From Zoogloeaceae bacterium (GTDB taxonomy: Bacteria; Pseudomonadota; Gammaproteobacteria; Burkholderiales; Rhodocyclaceae): a stretch of 64,000 bases of DNA. The position numbers were made by a program, and so were the translations under genes. The DNA lies in NCBI GenBank assembly GCA_031256795.1, contig JAIRPW010000032.1:1-64000 (forward strand), in the 5' to 3' direction. Shown in pieces: positions 38,875-49,792 of the stretch (the first letter of the stretch is position 1; the number at the start of each line of letters is the position of its first letter). The notes beneath the pieces were generated by a model. That model was given only the letters and a program-made list of their open reading frames with translations, was not told the origin of the DNA and searched no databases.

Positions 38875-39411
38875 ATGCGTTTTTACCGCTTTACGATCCA
38901 TCCTCTGCCGTACATCGTTTTGCCGGTGTTGCTGACGCTTTCTGGGTGCGCGCTCGTTTCAGAGGCAGAAAAGAATTCTTTCCCGCAAGCGCGAAAACAC
39001 GCGCCGTACTCCCCGGAAAACTCTGCCGCCAACCCTCTTTCTCAAGATACCAATAGAAAGGTTTCGCCGCGCCCGGACGCGGTGTTTTTCCTGCCGCTTC
39101 CCCTGAAGTCCGGCCATAAAAATATACCGGCAGACGCGCAGAAAACATTGCGTCAAACGCTGGACAATCTGCGCGGCGAACGCAATGTTCTTTTTGTTCT
39201 TGAGGCCTGGCTTCCGGTCTCCGGAAGTCAGGAAATAAGTTTAAGCATGGCGCGGCAAGCCGCCCAGGCAATCAAGGAGCAACTCGTCAACCTGAATGTG
39301 CGCTCCTACCGCGTCAAAACCCAGGTGCGCGGCAACGTGGAAATCAATCATAGCTCTCCGGAAAACGACCGTCTGCGCGTTGATTTGTTTTTGCTGCGTT
39401 TGCCGCGCTAA
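38875..39411 (+). CDS. Lipoprotein with OmpA-like C-terminal region
   Basis: Lipobox LTLSGCA; ISLSMARQAAQAIKEQLVNLNVRSYRVKTQVRGN. Confidence 0.6.
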   Translation: MRFYRFTIHPLPYIVLPVLLTLSGCALVSEAEKNSFPQARKHAPYSPENSAANPLSQDTNRKVSPRPDAVFFLPLPLKSGHKNIPADAQKTLRQTLDNLRGERNVLFVLEAWLPVSGSQEISLSMARQAAQAIKEQLVNLNVRSYRVKTQVRGNVEINHSSPENDRLRVDLFLLRLPR

Positions 39412-39476
39412 ATCAAAGCTCTTTCGCATTCAACCCGCAGAGAATTTTATTCTCCGCGCTGGCTTATTTTAGCCGT

Positions 39477-39499
39477 ACCGGCTTTTCCGGTTTTTTCTT
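39477..39499. terminator. Putative terminator
   Basis: ACCGG-CTTTT-CCGGT-TTTTTC downstream of the lipoprotein. Confidence 0.5.
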
Positions 39500-39731
39500 T
39501 TATTATGAAAATAATCTCTTCTATGCGTTATTTTTGCTATTTCATTTGGATAAAATTCATCTTCTGGGAGCTTTATTTTTCTCCATAAAAACATCCCGAT
39601 GTATGTTCACACTCTGCAATACATTTCAAAAGCACAAGAAAAACTCATAAAAACAGCGATTCCCGCAAAAATGAAATTTCCGCCGATCCTCTTTCTTACG
39701 CGAAAAACTGTCCTGCGGAAAAGCGGCCCGA

Positions 39732-40820
39732 TCACTCCGGAAGCGGATAGCCATGCACTGTTTCGATCAACGCATGAACATGCTCCGGCGGCGTAAATTG
39801 CGAAATTCCATGCCCAAGGTTAAATATCAGCCCTGTGCGCGAATTTCCGCTTTCGCCCTGTATTTCAGAGTGATAAAAAGACGCCAGCGTCGCGCGCGCC
39901 TCTCTTTCGATAACGTCGGGCGGCGCAAACAAGACATAAGGGTCCAAATTACCCTGCAAAGCGACATGGCTGCCTACACGCCGCCGCGCCTCTCCCAGAT
40001 CAACACTCCAATCCAGACCCACGCCGTCGCAGCCCGACCGCGCGACGTCCTCCAGCCACAACCCCCCGCCCTTGGTAAATACAATGGCGGGAATCGTCTC
40101 GCCCGCCCATGTCCTATGTAGCGCGGCCAAGATACGCGCCATATACGCAAGAGAAAATTCACGGTACGCCGCCGTGGACAAAACCCCGCCCCAGGTATCA
40201 AACAACATGACAGCCTGTACGCCGCTTTCAATCTGCGCGTTCAGGTACGCGATCACCGCCTCGCTCGTCACCGCCAAAATACGGTGCAAAAGATCAGGCC
40301 GCGCGTAGAGCATGGTCTTAATCTGGCGGAAATCTTTGGAGCCGCCGCCTTCCACCATATAGCAAGCCAGCGTCCAGGGACTGCCCGAAAAACCGATAAG
40401 CGGCACAGAACGATTCAGCGCCCGAACGGTGGAAGAAACCGCATCCATCACATACCGCAAACTGACCGAAGGATCAGGCGCGGTCAGCGCGGCAATATCC
40501 GCCTCTTCACGCAAGGGACGCAGAAAACGCGGTCCCTCCCCGCTCTCAAAATAAAGCCCCAGACCCATCGCGTCCGGGACAGTCAGAATATCTGAAAAAA
40601 GAATGGCGGCGTCCAAGTCGTAGCGCGCCAGCGGCTGCAAAGTCACTTCCGTCGCCAAATCGGGCGACTTGCACAGAGAAAGAAAATCTCCCGCGCGTTT
40701 TCTGCTCGCGCAATACTCCGGCAGATAACGCCCCGCCTGACGCATCAGCCAAATCGGCGTACGTGTTACCGCCTCTTTTCTGAGCGCGCGCAAAAAATCA
40801 TCGTTTTGGAGACGGGTCAT
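39732..40820 (-). CDS. hemE: Uroporphyrinogen decarboxylase
   Basis: [59 protein letters not shown]. Confidence 0.95.
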   Translation of the reverse strand: MTRLQNDDFLRALRKEAVTRTPIWLMRQAGRYLPEYCASRKRAGDFLSLCKSPDLATEVTLQPLARYDLDAAILFSDILTVPDAMGLGLYFESGEGPRFLRPLREEADIAALTAPDPSVSLRYVMDAVSSTVRALNRSVPLIGFSGSPWTLACYMVEGGGSKDFRQIKTMLYARPDLLHRILAVTSEAVIAYLNAQIESGVQAVMLFDTWGGVLSTAAYREFSLAYMARILAALHRTWAGETIPAIVFTKGGGLWLEDVARSGCDGVGLDWSVDLGEARRRVGSHVALQGNLDPYVLFAPPDVIEREARATLASFYHSEIQGESGNSRTGLIFNLGHGISQFTPPEHVHALIETVHGYPLPE

Positions 40821-40851
40821 AGCCAAGTTCCGAACAAAAGAGTTCGCATTA

Positions 40852-42303
40852 TCACATTATGCCCGCCGCGCCGCCAACTTCTTCCCCGCTCTTCCCCCGC
40901 CTTGCGGCATGGCGCACAGCGGGGCTTGCGGCAATGCGCCCTTCCCGCAGCAAGTTTTCCACGTTCTCTTCAATGCGTTCCGTATCGTAAAGATAGTTCA
41001 CCATGACGCCGAACGACTGGCGCATCCCTTTTTCGGACGTATCCGCGCATACATTGAGCCGCTCTACGCGCGCGCCATTTCCTAAATGAAAACGCGCCAC
41101 CGGATCCAATGGACGCCCTTCGTCATTCCGCGCCAGCAGCAGGTAACGCGCCGCCAGCCGCACAAGCGGCGCACCTAGCGCGCGCGTCAAACGTTCATTT
41201 TCTGTCCACTCCGCGTTCCAAAGAAATTCCGGAAGCGCTTCGCGCGCAATGGGCGCGCCCCTTCCCAGCGCCTTGCCAATCCGCGCAAGATCGTCCGCGC
41301 TGAAAACATCCCCCCAGATTTCCGGCGTTTTTTCTGTCCATTTCCTGAGCGCGGGCAAAGGAGACAGCGTGGAAAACTGTTTCAAACGCGGAAAATCACG
41401 GCGCAAATCTTCAATCACCCTCTTCAGCAAAAAATGCCCGAAAGAAACGCCGCGCAGCCCTTGCTGAGTATTGGAAATGGAATAAAAAATCGCGCTGTTG
41501 GCCGAATGCGCGTCAAAAAGCGGCGCTTTCTCATCCAATAAATCCCGCACGTTCCCCGCAAGACGCCCGGTAAGCGCGACTTCTACAAAAATCAACGGCT
41601 CATCCGGCATACGCGGATGGAAAAAACCATAGCAGCGACGGTCTGAATCCAGACGATTTTTCAGGTCTGACCAAGAGTCAATGCTGTGCACCGCCTCATA
41701 ACGCATAAGCTTTTCCAGTAGCGACGCAGATGACTGCCAAGTGATCCGGCGCAATTCCAGAAACCCAACGTCAAACCAGGCGCGCAGAATATGCTCCAGT
41801 TCACGGTCAAGCGACGCAAGCTCCGTGTCATCCTTCAAAAAATGCAGCAAATCAACGCGCAAATCAATCAAAAAGCGCACCCCCTGCGGCAAGGCGTTGA
41901 ATTGCGTCAGTATGCGGGCGCGCGGCGAGCGCAGCGCGCTCCACAGCCGCGCTTCCGCTTCCCATTGCGACGGGGCGCCAAGGCTTTTTTGATAATCCGT
42001 ATGCGCGGCTTCTATCCGCGCGGGATCAGGTCCAAATTCCGTGGCGATCAGCCGCAAAAACGCATGCCGCCCCGCGCGATCCAGCTTCAAATAGGACTCG
42101 CCCAAGCGGCGGGCGCGCTGCCGGGCGGCTACTTCCCCGCCAATGCCGCTGGCGCATTCCCGCAGCTGAGTGCGAATTTTCCCCAGAGCGCGATCATCCA
42201 GGGAATGCTCTTTCCCGGATTTTTCTCGCCATAAACCACGCATCTTGCGCAACCCACGCGATAACGGACTTCCCATCACAAAATCTTCCAGTAAAACTGA
42301 CAA
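40852..42303 (-). CDS. Malonyl-CoA decarboxylase
   Basis: [90 protein letters not shown]. Confidence 0.9.
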   Translation of the reverse strand: MSVLLEDFVMGSPLSRGLRKMRGLWREKSGKEHSLDDRALGKIRTQLRECASGIGGEVAARQRARRLGESYLKLDRAGRHAFLRLIATEFGPDPARIEAAHTDYQKSLGAPSQWEAEARLWSALRSPRARILTQFNALPQGVRFLIDLRVDLLHFLKDDTELASLDRELEHILRAWFDVGFLELRRITWQSSASLLEKLMRYEAVHSIDSWSDLKNRLDSDRRCYGFFHPRMPDEPLIFVEVALTGRLAGNVRDLLDEKAPLFDAHSANSAIFYSISNTQQGLRGVSFGHFLLKRVIEDLRRDFPRLKQFSTLSPLPALRKWTEKTPEIWGDVFSADDLARIGKALGRGAPIAREALPEFLWNAEWTENERLTRALGAPLVRLAARYLLLARNDEGRPLDPVARFHLGNGARVERLNVCADTSEKGMRQSFGVMVNYLYDTERIEENVENLLREGRIAASPAVRHAARRGKSGEEVGGAAGIM

Positions 42304-42425
42304 CGGATAGCATTATATCAATATCTTCCTAAAAAATAGCGACAATTTCCGCGAACGTGCCGTTAATTATCCAGATACCGCCAATATGTTTTCATGCGCC
42401 GCGCAAAACAACCGCCCGCGTACAC

Positions 42426-43205
42426 TCACAAATCTCCCCAAAGATGCTGAAGGATGGCAAGAGCCGCCAAGCCCGCTGTTTCCGTCCGCAAGACTCTTTC
42501 GCCCAGCGCGAGCGGCATGAATCCCGCGCGAAGCGCCGCGTCTTCTTCTTCTGGAGCGAACCCGCCTTCCGCGCCAACAAGAAGCGTAACGTGTTCGGGG
42601 ACGACAGAAGGCGAAAATTCGGAAAGATTCCCCGGTGCGCCGGGCAAAAGAATAAATTTCAGCCCCGGAAGCGCAACGGCGTCCTCTCGCAGCCAGTCCG
42701 TTATATTTCGCAGATCGTAGATTTCTGGAACGCGGTTACGCCCGCATTGTTCACAGGCAGAAACAGCGACGCCGCGCCAGCGCCACTGACGTTTTTCCGC
42801 GCGCTCTCCAGAAAGACGCGGCGTACTGCGGCGGCCACTCAACGGCACAAACGCGCTTACGCCCAACTCCACCGCCTTTTGCAACGTAAAATCCATTTTG
42901 TCCTGCGCCTGCATCGTTTGCGCCAACGTCAGGAAAAGCGGCGACTCCCGCTCCACAGGACGCCACTCGCCCAACTGCGCGACAAGCGCGGGCGAAATGC
43001 GAGGTTTTCGGGATTTTTCAGAAAACGCAGGCGTGGGAGCCATCGCCAAGCGGGCGGGATATTCGCCTCCCGTTCCGTCAAACAGAATAATTTCCTCTCC
43101 GGCGGACAAACGCAAAACAGTGACCATATGCCGCGCCAGTTCAGGAGGCAACGGCAAACACTGCCCCTGCGTCAGCCGCTTCGCGGAAAAAAATCGGCGC
43201 GGCAT
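42426..43205 (-). CDS. rsmE: 16S rRNA (uracil1498-N3)-methyltransferase
   Basis: PRRFFSAKRL; ELARHMVTVLRLSAGEEIILFDGTGGEY; LLVGAEGGFAPEEEDAA; LGERVLRTETAGLAAL. Confidence 0.93.
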   Translation of the reverse strand: MPRRFFSAKRLTQGQCLPLPPELARHMVTVLRLSAGEEIILFDGTGGEYPARLAMAPTPAFSEKSRKPRISPALVAQLGEWRPVERESPLFLTLAQTMQAQDKMDFTLQKAVELGVSAFVPLSGRRSTPRLSGERAEKRQWRWRGVAVSACEQCGRNRVPEIYDLRNITDWLREDAVALPGLKFILLPGAPGNLSEFSPSVVPEHVTLLVGAEGGFAPEEEDAALRAGFMPLALGERVLRTETAGLAALAILQHLWGDL

Positions 43206-43260
43206 ACGCGCGCTCCGAAAAAAACGCCCTGCCTGAAACGAAAAACCGGCAAAACGCCGC

Positions 43261-43617
43261 TCATTGCGGGTTCCCGGAAGTCATCGCAGACGCTTCCGTT
43301 TTGCGGACAGCGGCCTTTTTACCGGCTGCGCCCAAAGCGCGGGCGGCGCGCGCCGCTCTGGGATCGGCGATGAGCGGACGATAAATTTCCACCCGGTCGC
43401 CCGCGCGCAACGGCGTGTCCATTTTGGCAAGTTTTGAAAAGACGCCGAACCGGCCTCGCGCAAGATCAATATGCGGATATTTTTTCAGGAATCCGGAAGC
43501 CTCCAGCGCATCCTGCAACACGCTTCCCGGAGGAAGAGAAAGCCGCACCACTTCCTGTCGGCTCAGCAAGGCATAAACGACTTCAACAGGGAAAAAATCC
43601 GAATTTTCCTGGGTCAT
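43261..43617 (-). CDS. RnfH-family (UPF0125) ubiquitin-like protein
   Basis: [67 protein letters not shown]-like ending. Confidence 0.88.
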   Translation of the reverse strand: [118 protein letters not shown]

Positions 43618-44054
43618 GAACGCGCTCCGTAGATCACATCCGCACGCTTAACAAAGGCGTCCACAAAGCTATTCGCGATGACGCCAAAAGCAGGGCCAAT
43701 GACTTTCCCCAGCAACCGGTTGGAAAAATCATAGGACAATCGAAAGTCAATTTTGCATGCGTCGTCGCTTAGCGTAATAAAACGCCACATTCCCTCAAGT
43801 TTTCTAAAAGGGCCTTCCACCAGGCGGATTTTCATCCAATGGGGAATTTCCTTTTCATTTTCCGTCGTGAAATGCGCGCGCACGCCATGGTAGCGAATAT
43901 GCAAAGTGCCAATGGTTTTATGCTCGTCGCGGTGGCGGCATTCCGTCTCGCCGCACCAGGGCAGAAACTGCGGATAATCCTCGCAACGGTCAACAAGATC
44001 AAACATTTGTTGCGCGGAATGATGAATCAGCACGGTTTTTTCTACAGTGATCAT
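43614..44054 (-). CDS. RatA/COQ10-like SRPBCC-family protein
   Basis: VEKTVLIHHSAQQMFDLVDRCEDYPQFLPWCGETE; RFITLSDDACKIDFRLSYDFSNRLLGKVIGPAF. Confidence 0.9.
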   Translation of the reverse strand: MITVEKTVLIHHSAQQMFDLVDRCEDYPQFLPWCGETECRHRDEHKTIGTLHIRYHGVRAHFTTENEKEIPHWMKIRLVEGPFRKLEGMWRFITLSDDACKIDFRLSYDFSNRLLGKVIGPAFGVIANSFVDAFVKRADVIYGARS

Positions 44055-44116
44055 ACGCCGGGAGGAGCAAATGAATTCTGTTAAAATAGTCTAATTGTAA
44101 CGAATCCCGCCCTTTT

Positions 44117-44572
44117 ATGACTATTGCCCTAAACAAAAAAGCCCTGCACGATTATTTTATTGAAGAAAAATACGAGGCCGGTTTGGTGCTTGAAGGCTGG
44201 GAGGTCAAAGCAATCCGCGCCCGTCGCGTACAAATCGCGGAAGCCTATGTTCTCATCAAAAAAGGGGAAATCTGGCTTCTCGGTATGCATATCACCCCGC
44301 TTGCCGCCGCTTCAACCCACGTAACCCCCGACCCTACGCGCACCAGAAAACTGCTTCTGCGCGAGAACGAGGTTATGCGTTTAATCGGCAAAGTTGAGCG
44401 CGCTGGTTTTACTCTCATTCCGCTGGACCTGCATTACGCGCGCGGGCGCGTCAAGGTGGAAATCGCTCTTGCCCGCGGCAAAAAACAATACGATAAACGC
44501 GAGGACGCGAAAGAAAAAGATTGGGCGCGGGAAAAACAGCGGCTGATGCGCGGGAAAAACCGTCTGTCGTAA
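44117..44572 (+). CDS. smpB: SsrA-binding protein
   Basis: [55 protein letters not shown]. Confidence 0.95.
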   Translation: MTIALNKKALHDYFIEEKYEAGLVLEGWEVKAIRARRVQIAEAYVLIKKGEIWLLGMHITPLAAASTHVTPDPTRTRKLLLRENEVMRLIGKVERAGFTLIPLDLHYARGRVKVEIALARGKKQYDKREDAKEKDWAREKQRLMRGKNRLS

Positions 44573-44601
44573 GCGGCGCGGCAACCGCGAGAAAAAATAT
44601 T

Positions 44602-45234
44602 ATGCAACCGCAGTATGTTGATACTCTGCTGTATCTCCTGGGGATCGCGGCCTCTGTCGTAGGCGGCGTGACCGGCGTTCTGGAAGCGGGCAGAAAACAG
44701 ATTGACCTTTTCGGCGCGATCATGGCGGGAGTCGCGGCTTCTTTGGGCGGCGGAACCGTGCGCGACATTCTTCTCGACCGCCCTGTATTCTGGATTACCG
44801 ATGATAGCTATTTGATCGCCACCATCGCCGCGGCGATCCTTGCCTTTTTTACCGCGCGGCGCTGGACATTGCCGCACAAAATTTTCCTGCTTCCAGACGC
44901 GATGGGGCTGGCGCTTTTTTCCGTAGTCGGCACGCAGATTGGCTTACAGTTTCACGCGCCCTGGCTGGTGGCAAGTCTCATGGGCGTCATCACTGGCGTT
45001 TTCGGCGGTCTGCTGCGCGATGTGCTTTCCAATGAAGTGCCGCTGGTTTTTACCAGTGAGCTATACGCGACCGCGGCATGGGCAGGTTCGGTGCTTTTGA
45101 TTGTGATGCAGGAAATGGGCGTGGGGCATACCGCGGCCAGCTTTCTGGCAATGGCGGCGATCATCGCGCTACGTCTTGCGGCAATTTACTGGCATATCAC
45201 CCTGCCGCACATCGTGCCGCGCGAATATCCCTGA
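44602..45234 (+). CDS. TRIC/UPF0126-family membrane protein
   Basis: LDLFGAIMAGVAASLGGGTVRDILLDRPVFWI-type glycine motif; second repeat GVITGVFGGLLRDVLSNEVPLVF. Confidence 0.9.
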   Translation: MQPQYVDTLLYLLGIAASVVGGVTGVLEAGRKQIDLFGAIMAGVAASLGGGTVRDILLDRPVFWITDDSYLIATIAAAILAFFTARRWTLPHKIFLLPDAMGLALFSVVGTQIGLQFHAPWLVASLMGVITGVFGGLLRDVLSNEVPLVFTSELYATAAWAGSVLLIVMQEMGVGHTAASFLAMAAIIALRLAAIYWHITLPHIVPREYP

Positions 45235-45349
45235 AACGCCGCGACCCGGAAAAACGCCGCGCGGCACGGCATAAAACGCTCGCGACCTTGCCTTTATAAT
45301 ATCTGTATTCACGGCTTCCTAATCGGCGCGGACGGAAAAAGGGAAAAAC

Positions 45350-46312
45350 ATGACGTACAAAGTATTTATTGACGGGCGGCATGGCACAACCGGACTCAAA
45401 ATTGACGAACGGCTTTCTGGCCGAAGCGATATTGAGCTTTTGGAAATTGCGGAAAATGAACGCAAAAACCCAGCCGCCAAAGCAAAAATCATCAATCAGG
45501 CGGACATTGTTTTTCTCTGTCTTCCAGATGACGCCTCCCGTGAAGCCGCGGCGCTGGTATCTCCCGAAAATACCAATACGCGCCTTTTGGACGCCTCCAC
45601 CGCGCACCGCGTTCACCCTGACTGGGTCTATGGATTGCCGGAACTTGTCGGCAGTCAACGTCAGGCCATCGCGCGCGCGCGGAAAGTCGCCGTGCCGGGC
45701 TGCCATGCCAGCGGCTTTATCTTGCTGATACGGCCGCTCATCGCGGGCGGAATTCTTCCGGCGGATTATCCGCTGAGCGCCTATTCCGTGACTGGCTACA
45801 GCGGCGGCGGCAAGGAAATGATCGCCAGCTATGCGCAGCCGGACACTCTGCCAGAAGCCATGCAAAGCCCGCGTTTTTACGCCCTGGGGCTGAAACACAA
45901 GCATGTCCCGGAAATGCAAAAAATGAGCGGGCTTGCGCACCCGCCGCTTTTCACGCCGATCGTTGGCAATTTTGAACGCGGCATGGTTGTGGCCGCGCCG
46001 ATTTTCCCGCGTCTTTTGCCCCGCGCGCTCACACCCGACGATCTTGCGGCGTTTTATGGTGAATATTACGCGGGCGAGCCATGTGTGCGCGTCTTGCCCT
46101 CCGGGGCGCAAAGCGCGGCGCTGGAGAACGGTTTTCTGCCCGCGACCGCCTGCAACGGCACGAATCGCGTAGAAGTTTTTGTTTTTGGCCACGCGGAACA
46201 TATTCTCGTAGCCGCCCGTTTCGACAACTTGGGCAAAGGGGCGTCTGGAGCCGCGATTCAATGCATGAACCTAATGCTGGGAGTGGATGAATTGCGCGGA
46301 CTTTCCGCGTGA
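45350..46312 (+). CDS. argC: N-acetyl-gamma-glutamyl-phosphate reductase
   Basis: YKVFIDGRHGTTGLKIDERLSGR; VFLCLPDDASREA; VPGCHASGF; VFVFGHAEHILVAARFDNLGKGASGAAIQCMNLMLG. Confidence 0.93.
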   Translation: MTYKVFIDGRHGTTGLKIDERLSGRSDIELLEIAENERKNPAAKAKIINQADIVFLCLPDDASREAAALVSPENTNTRLLDASTAHRVHPDWVYGLPELVGSQRQAIARARKVAVPGCHASGFILLIRPLIAGGILPADYPLSAYSVTGYSGGGKEMIASYAQPDTLPEAMQSPRFYALGLKHKHVPEMQKMSGLAHPPLFTPIVGNFERGMVVAAPIFPRLLPRALTPDDLAAFYGEYYAGEPCVRVLPSGAQSAALENGFLPATACNGTNRVEVFVFGHAEHILVAARFDNLGKGASGAAIQCMNLMLGVDELRGLSA

Positions 46313-47118
46313 CAAAAGCGCGCGGCGCGCCCCGGCGCTCCTGCGCCGCGCTCAGGGAACTCGCCCTGCAAGCGCTGGCGGCGGCTCTGGCGCTGGGCGT
46401 CTGGTTTTTGTGGAACAATTTTTCGTCAGCGGTCTGGCCATTCGACTTTTTTCTCTGTTGCCTCATCGGGATCGCCGCGCGGCTGCTGGCACGTATTTTT
46501 CGCTCGCCGCCCTGGTGGCAAGTGATTCATTTATTCTTTGCGCCCGCGCTTTTTCTCGCCCTTTTTTGGCAAAGCCGACTAGGGTTCTCGCCATTCTGGA
46601 GTTTGGCGGCGTTTTTGCTGCTCTGGCTTTTGTTTCGCGGCGCGCCCAGCGGTCAGGCGCCGCTTTACCTGAGCGGCGAGTCTGCCGCGCGCTCCGCGTC
46701 CACTCTGCTGCCGCAAGGCGCGGCGCTTCTGGACGTCGGCGCGGGAATCGGAAGTTTTCTGCTTCCGCTTTCCCGCATGCGCCCGGATATGACGCTGACC
46801 GGAATCGAGAACGCTCCCGCGCTCTGGGTCTTGGGCAAAATACGTCTTGCGCTTTCCGGCAAAGCGGGGCGAAATGTTCGCTGGCAAATGGGAAATTTCT
46901 GGCAAATTCCCTGGGCGAAATACGACGCGATTTATTGTTTTTTATCTCCCGCGCCCATGCCCGCCGTCTGGGAAAAGGCACGGATGGAAATGCGCCCAGG
47001 CAGCCTTGTCATCAGCAAAGCCTTCCCCATCCCTGGAATTGCCGCTGTTACGCGCTTTAAGGCAAGCAGCGCAACGGATACACTTTACATGTACACAGTT
47101 CAAAAAACTTGCATTTAG
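46309..47118 (+). CDS. Membrane-anchored class I SAM-dependent methyltransferase
   Basis: GAALLDVGAGIGSFLLPLSRMRPDMTLTGIENAPAL; N-terminal TM helices. Confidence 0.8.
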   Translation: MTKARGAPRRSCAALRELALQALAAALALGVWFLWNNFSSAVWPFDFFLCCLIGIAARLLARIFRSPPWWQVIHLFFAPALFLALFWQSRLGFSPFWSLAAFLLLWLLFRGAPSGQAPLYLSGESAARSASTLLPQGAALLDVGAGIGSFLLPLSRMRPDMTLTGIENAPALWVLGKIRLALSGKAGRNVRWQMGNFWQIPWAKYDAIYCFLSPAPMPAVWEKARMEMRPGSLVISKAFPIPGIAAVTRFKASSATDTLYMYTVQKTCI

Positions 47119-47144
47119 AATATTGTCTTTTTGCGCAAACTACT

Positions 47145-48128
47145 ATGCGTTATGAATTTACCCCGCAAACTAAGCGTTTCCGCGTTACGCGGCATGACGG
47201 TAGCGAGCTGATCCTTTCTGACGCGCCCCTTTTGCTCACCGCGCTTCACAAGGGAGAAATCAGTGAGACGATGCTGCTGTTTGACGCGAACAGCGGCAAA
47301 CGCGCCTCTGTCAGCGCCTATATCTCAGAAGCGTTTGCATCCACGCAAAAACCAAATAAAGACGGAAAGCGTTTCCGCGTTACGCGGCAAGACGGCAGTG
47401 AACTCTCCTTTTCCGACGTATCTACCCTGCTTTCCTTGATCCGCAAAAAAGAAATTAGCGAAGCCACTCCGCTCCTGGACGTCCATAGCGGCAGGCGCGC
47501 GCCTGTGGGCGCGCATATTTCGGCGGCGCTTGGCTCCGCGCAAGACTCAAATAACGCGGAGAAAGCAGAACTGACGCTCGCGCCGTTGCGCGCCCCCGCA
47601 GATATAAACGAAGCGCCGAAAAAATTATTCCCGCTTGGGAAAACCCTGCTCCTCCTGCCCGTTGCGCTGCTTCTGGGAATTCTGTTGGAGACTGCTGTTT
47701 CGTGGGGTCACTCGCAAAATCAGAAAACTCTCGCGAATTCCCAGGCAGAACGCGCGCTCGGCGATTTAAGGCTGATGAGCGTCGCCATTGAAACCTGCCT
47801 GAATGAAGGACGCCTAAAAATGGGACAGGGAGAGGGCGAATGCGCCCCCAACTACGCTTGTTCTCCCTTGCTCGTCGGCGCGAAGCAGGATGGCTCCGCA
47901 GCCTGCACGCCCGGAATGGGAATCCCGCAAACGCGCTCACCGAAAGCCCTGGACCGCCGGGAGAACATTACCGCCACGTTCGGCCCTCAGGCCGCACCGC
48001 TCCTGCAAGGCAAAACACTGGTCATCCAACGCTATGGAAGCGGCCCCAAAAACGGCGTGTGGCATTGCGACTCGACCGCGAGTACCGTCGAGAATCAATA
48101 CAGGCCTCCGTCCTGCCAGGGAAAATGA
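47145..48128 (+). CDS. Chimeric protein: two tandem GYF-like modules, TM helix, type IV pilin-like C-terminal domain
   Basis: Tandem KRFRVTRHDGSELILSD.../KRFRVTRQDGSELSFSD...; TM LLLLPVALLLGILLETAVSW; C-terminal ITATFGPQAAPLLQGKTLVIQRYG...GVWHCDSTASTVENQYRPPSC. Confidence 0.6.
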   Translation: MRYEFTPQTKRFRVTRHDGSELILSDAPLLLTALHKGEISETMLLFDANSGKRASVSAYISEAFASTQKPNKDGKRFRVTRQDGSELSFSDVSTLLSLIRKKEISEATPLLDVHSGRRAPVGAHISAALGSAQDSNNAEKAELTLAPLRAPADINEAPKKLFPLGKTLLLLPVALLLGILLETAVSWGHSQNQKTLANSQAERALGDLRLMSVAIETCLNEGRLKMGQGEGECAPNYACSPLLVGAKQDGSAACTPGMGIPQTRSPKALDRRENITATFGPQAAPLLQGKTLVIQRYGSGPKNGVWHCDSTASTVENQYRPPSCQGK

Positions 48129-48146
48129 CGCTTTGCCGCGCTTCGC

Positions 48147-49655
48147 TCAATCTGCGGGCACGGTGCGGGAAAGCGCCCATTGGCGGAGCGCGTCGACGCG
48201 CTCCGCCATAACCACGGACAGGGGAAAAGTTTGAGAAAGGGCGTATTCAACGTCCTCCTGACTGACCGGAACATGCCGCGAGCGCGCGGCATATCCCGCG
48301 GAGAGAATCGCTTGTTCGATTTCCGCGCCGGAAAATCCTTCGCTCAATTCCGACAACCGTTCCGTATCGAAAGCGTTCTCGTTTTCCCTGCGCTTCTTTA
48401 GGTGAATCGAAAAAATGCGCGCGCGCGTTTTGGCGGCAGGCAGATCCACGAAAAAAATCTCATCAAACCGTCCTTTGCGCAGCAGCTCTGGCGGCAAAGC
48501 AGAAATATCGTTAGCCGTAGCCACGATGAATACCCGATCCGCGCGCTCGCTCATCCATGTCAAAAGCGTGGCCAGAACCCGTTTGGAAACCCCGCCGTCA
48601 CTCTCGAAACCGCCCGCCGCCAAACCTTTTTCAATTTCGTCCAACCACAAGACGCACGGCGACATAGCGCAGACAATATTCAGCGCGTTGCGTAAGTTGG
48701 CTTCGCTTTCACCGTGATACTGGCCGTAAAGCCGCCCGAAATCCAACTGAAGCAACGGCAATTGCCACGATCCGGCAACGCATTTGGCCGCCAAACTTTT
48801 CCCCGCGCCCTGTACACCGAGCAGGAGCATCCCCTTGGGCGCGGGCAGATCAGGATTGTTATCGGGATCAAGAAACACCTCGCGGCGCAAACGAAGCCAT
48901 TCTTTCAAACGATCGAGACCGCCAATCTGATCAAGCGAGGGAACCTTCATCTCCAGTGTCAGCAGATTCGCGGAATCGAGAGACTGATATTTATGACGCA
49001 GAACGCGCTCAATGTCGGCGGCGGTAAGCGCGCCATCATCCTCTATTGACATGCGGCACAACTTACGAATGTCACTTTCGGTAAGGCCGCGCAAGTGCTG
49101 CGTAAACAGGCTAATCCCCTGCCGGGAGGCTGCGGCTTTTCTGCCGTGACGCTCCCTCCATCTCCGGGCTTCCTGCAAAAGAATTTCATGAATCCGCGCA
49201 CGATCCGGCAGCGCGGGCGCAAAAAAGACCGTCTCCTTTTTCAGATCATCGGGAATATCGAGGTCCGCCGCGATGAAAACCAGCATCCGGCTGGAGTCCT
49301 GCGCGACGACGTCTTTAATCAGACGAATCGCCACCGGATTGTCCATAAAATGGCGCGCGTCAAAAAACACATAAATCGCGTTATCGTGCGACCCCGCGAT
49401 ATAGCGCAGCGCCGCCGCAATCTCTTCTGTGTTATAGGCGCGCTGACGCTTCCTCCCCTCCACGAGACCTCCGGTCGTCACGCTCCAGCGCGCGATATTG
49501 CGGTCATTGAGCCAAGCCAGACGTTCCAGCATGGCGAAAACACGCTGCTCTTCATAGGATTGAATAACGACGAGCGATTGTTTTCGGTTCAGAAGCTCTT
49601 CAAGTCTGGCCAGATCGTCCAAAGGGAATCTCCCGCAAAATATTGATTGTGCCAA
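48147..49655 (-). CDS. AAA+ ATPase, Ycf46-like
   Basis: [80 protein letters not shown]. Confidence 0.88.
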   Translation of the reverse strand: MAQSIFCGRFPLDDLARLEELLNRKQSLVVIQSYEEQRVFAMLERLAWLNDRNIARWSVTTGGLVEGRKRQRAYNTEEIAAALRYIAGSHDNAIYVFFDARHFMDNPVAIRLIKDVVAQDSSRMLVFIAADLDIPDDLKKETVFFAPALPDRARIHEILLQEARRWRERHGRKAAASRQGISLFTQHLRGLTESDIRKLCRMSIEDDGALTAADIERVLRHKYQSLDSANLLTLEMKVPSLDQIGGLDRLKEWLRLRREVFLDPDNNPDLPAPKGMLLLGVQGAGKSLAAKCVAGSWQLPLLQLDFGRLYGQYHGESEANLRNALNIVCAMSPCVLWLDEIEKGLAAGGFESDGGVSKRVLATLLTWMSERADRVFIVATANDISALPPELLRKGRFDEIFFVDLPAAKTRARIFSIHLKKRRENENAFDTERLSELSEGFSGAEIEQAILSAGYAARSRHVPVSQEDVEYALSQTFPLSVVMAERVDALRQWALSRTVPAD

Positions 49656-49792
49656 ATTTTAGAGTTTACCGAAAAAAGCAACGGGACGCCGCGCAAATCA
49701 AACGAAATCCCATGCCGGGAAGCCCGCCCCGCCCGCTGGACAGACAGGTACAATGCGCGCTTTTCGTCATAGAACTTTTTCCGGAGAATGCC

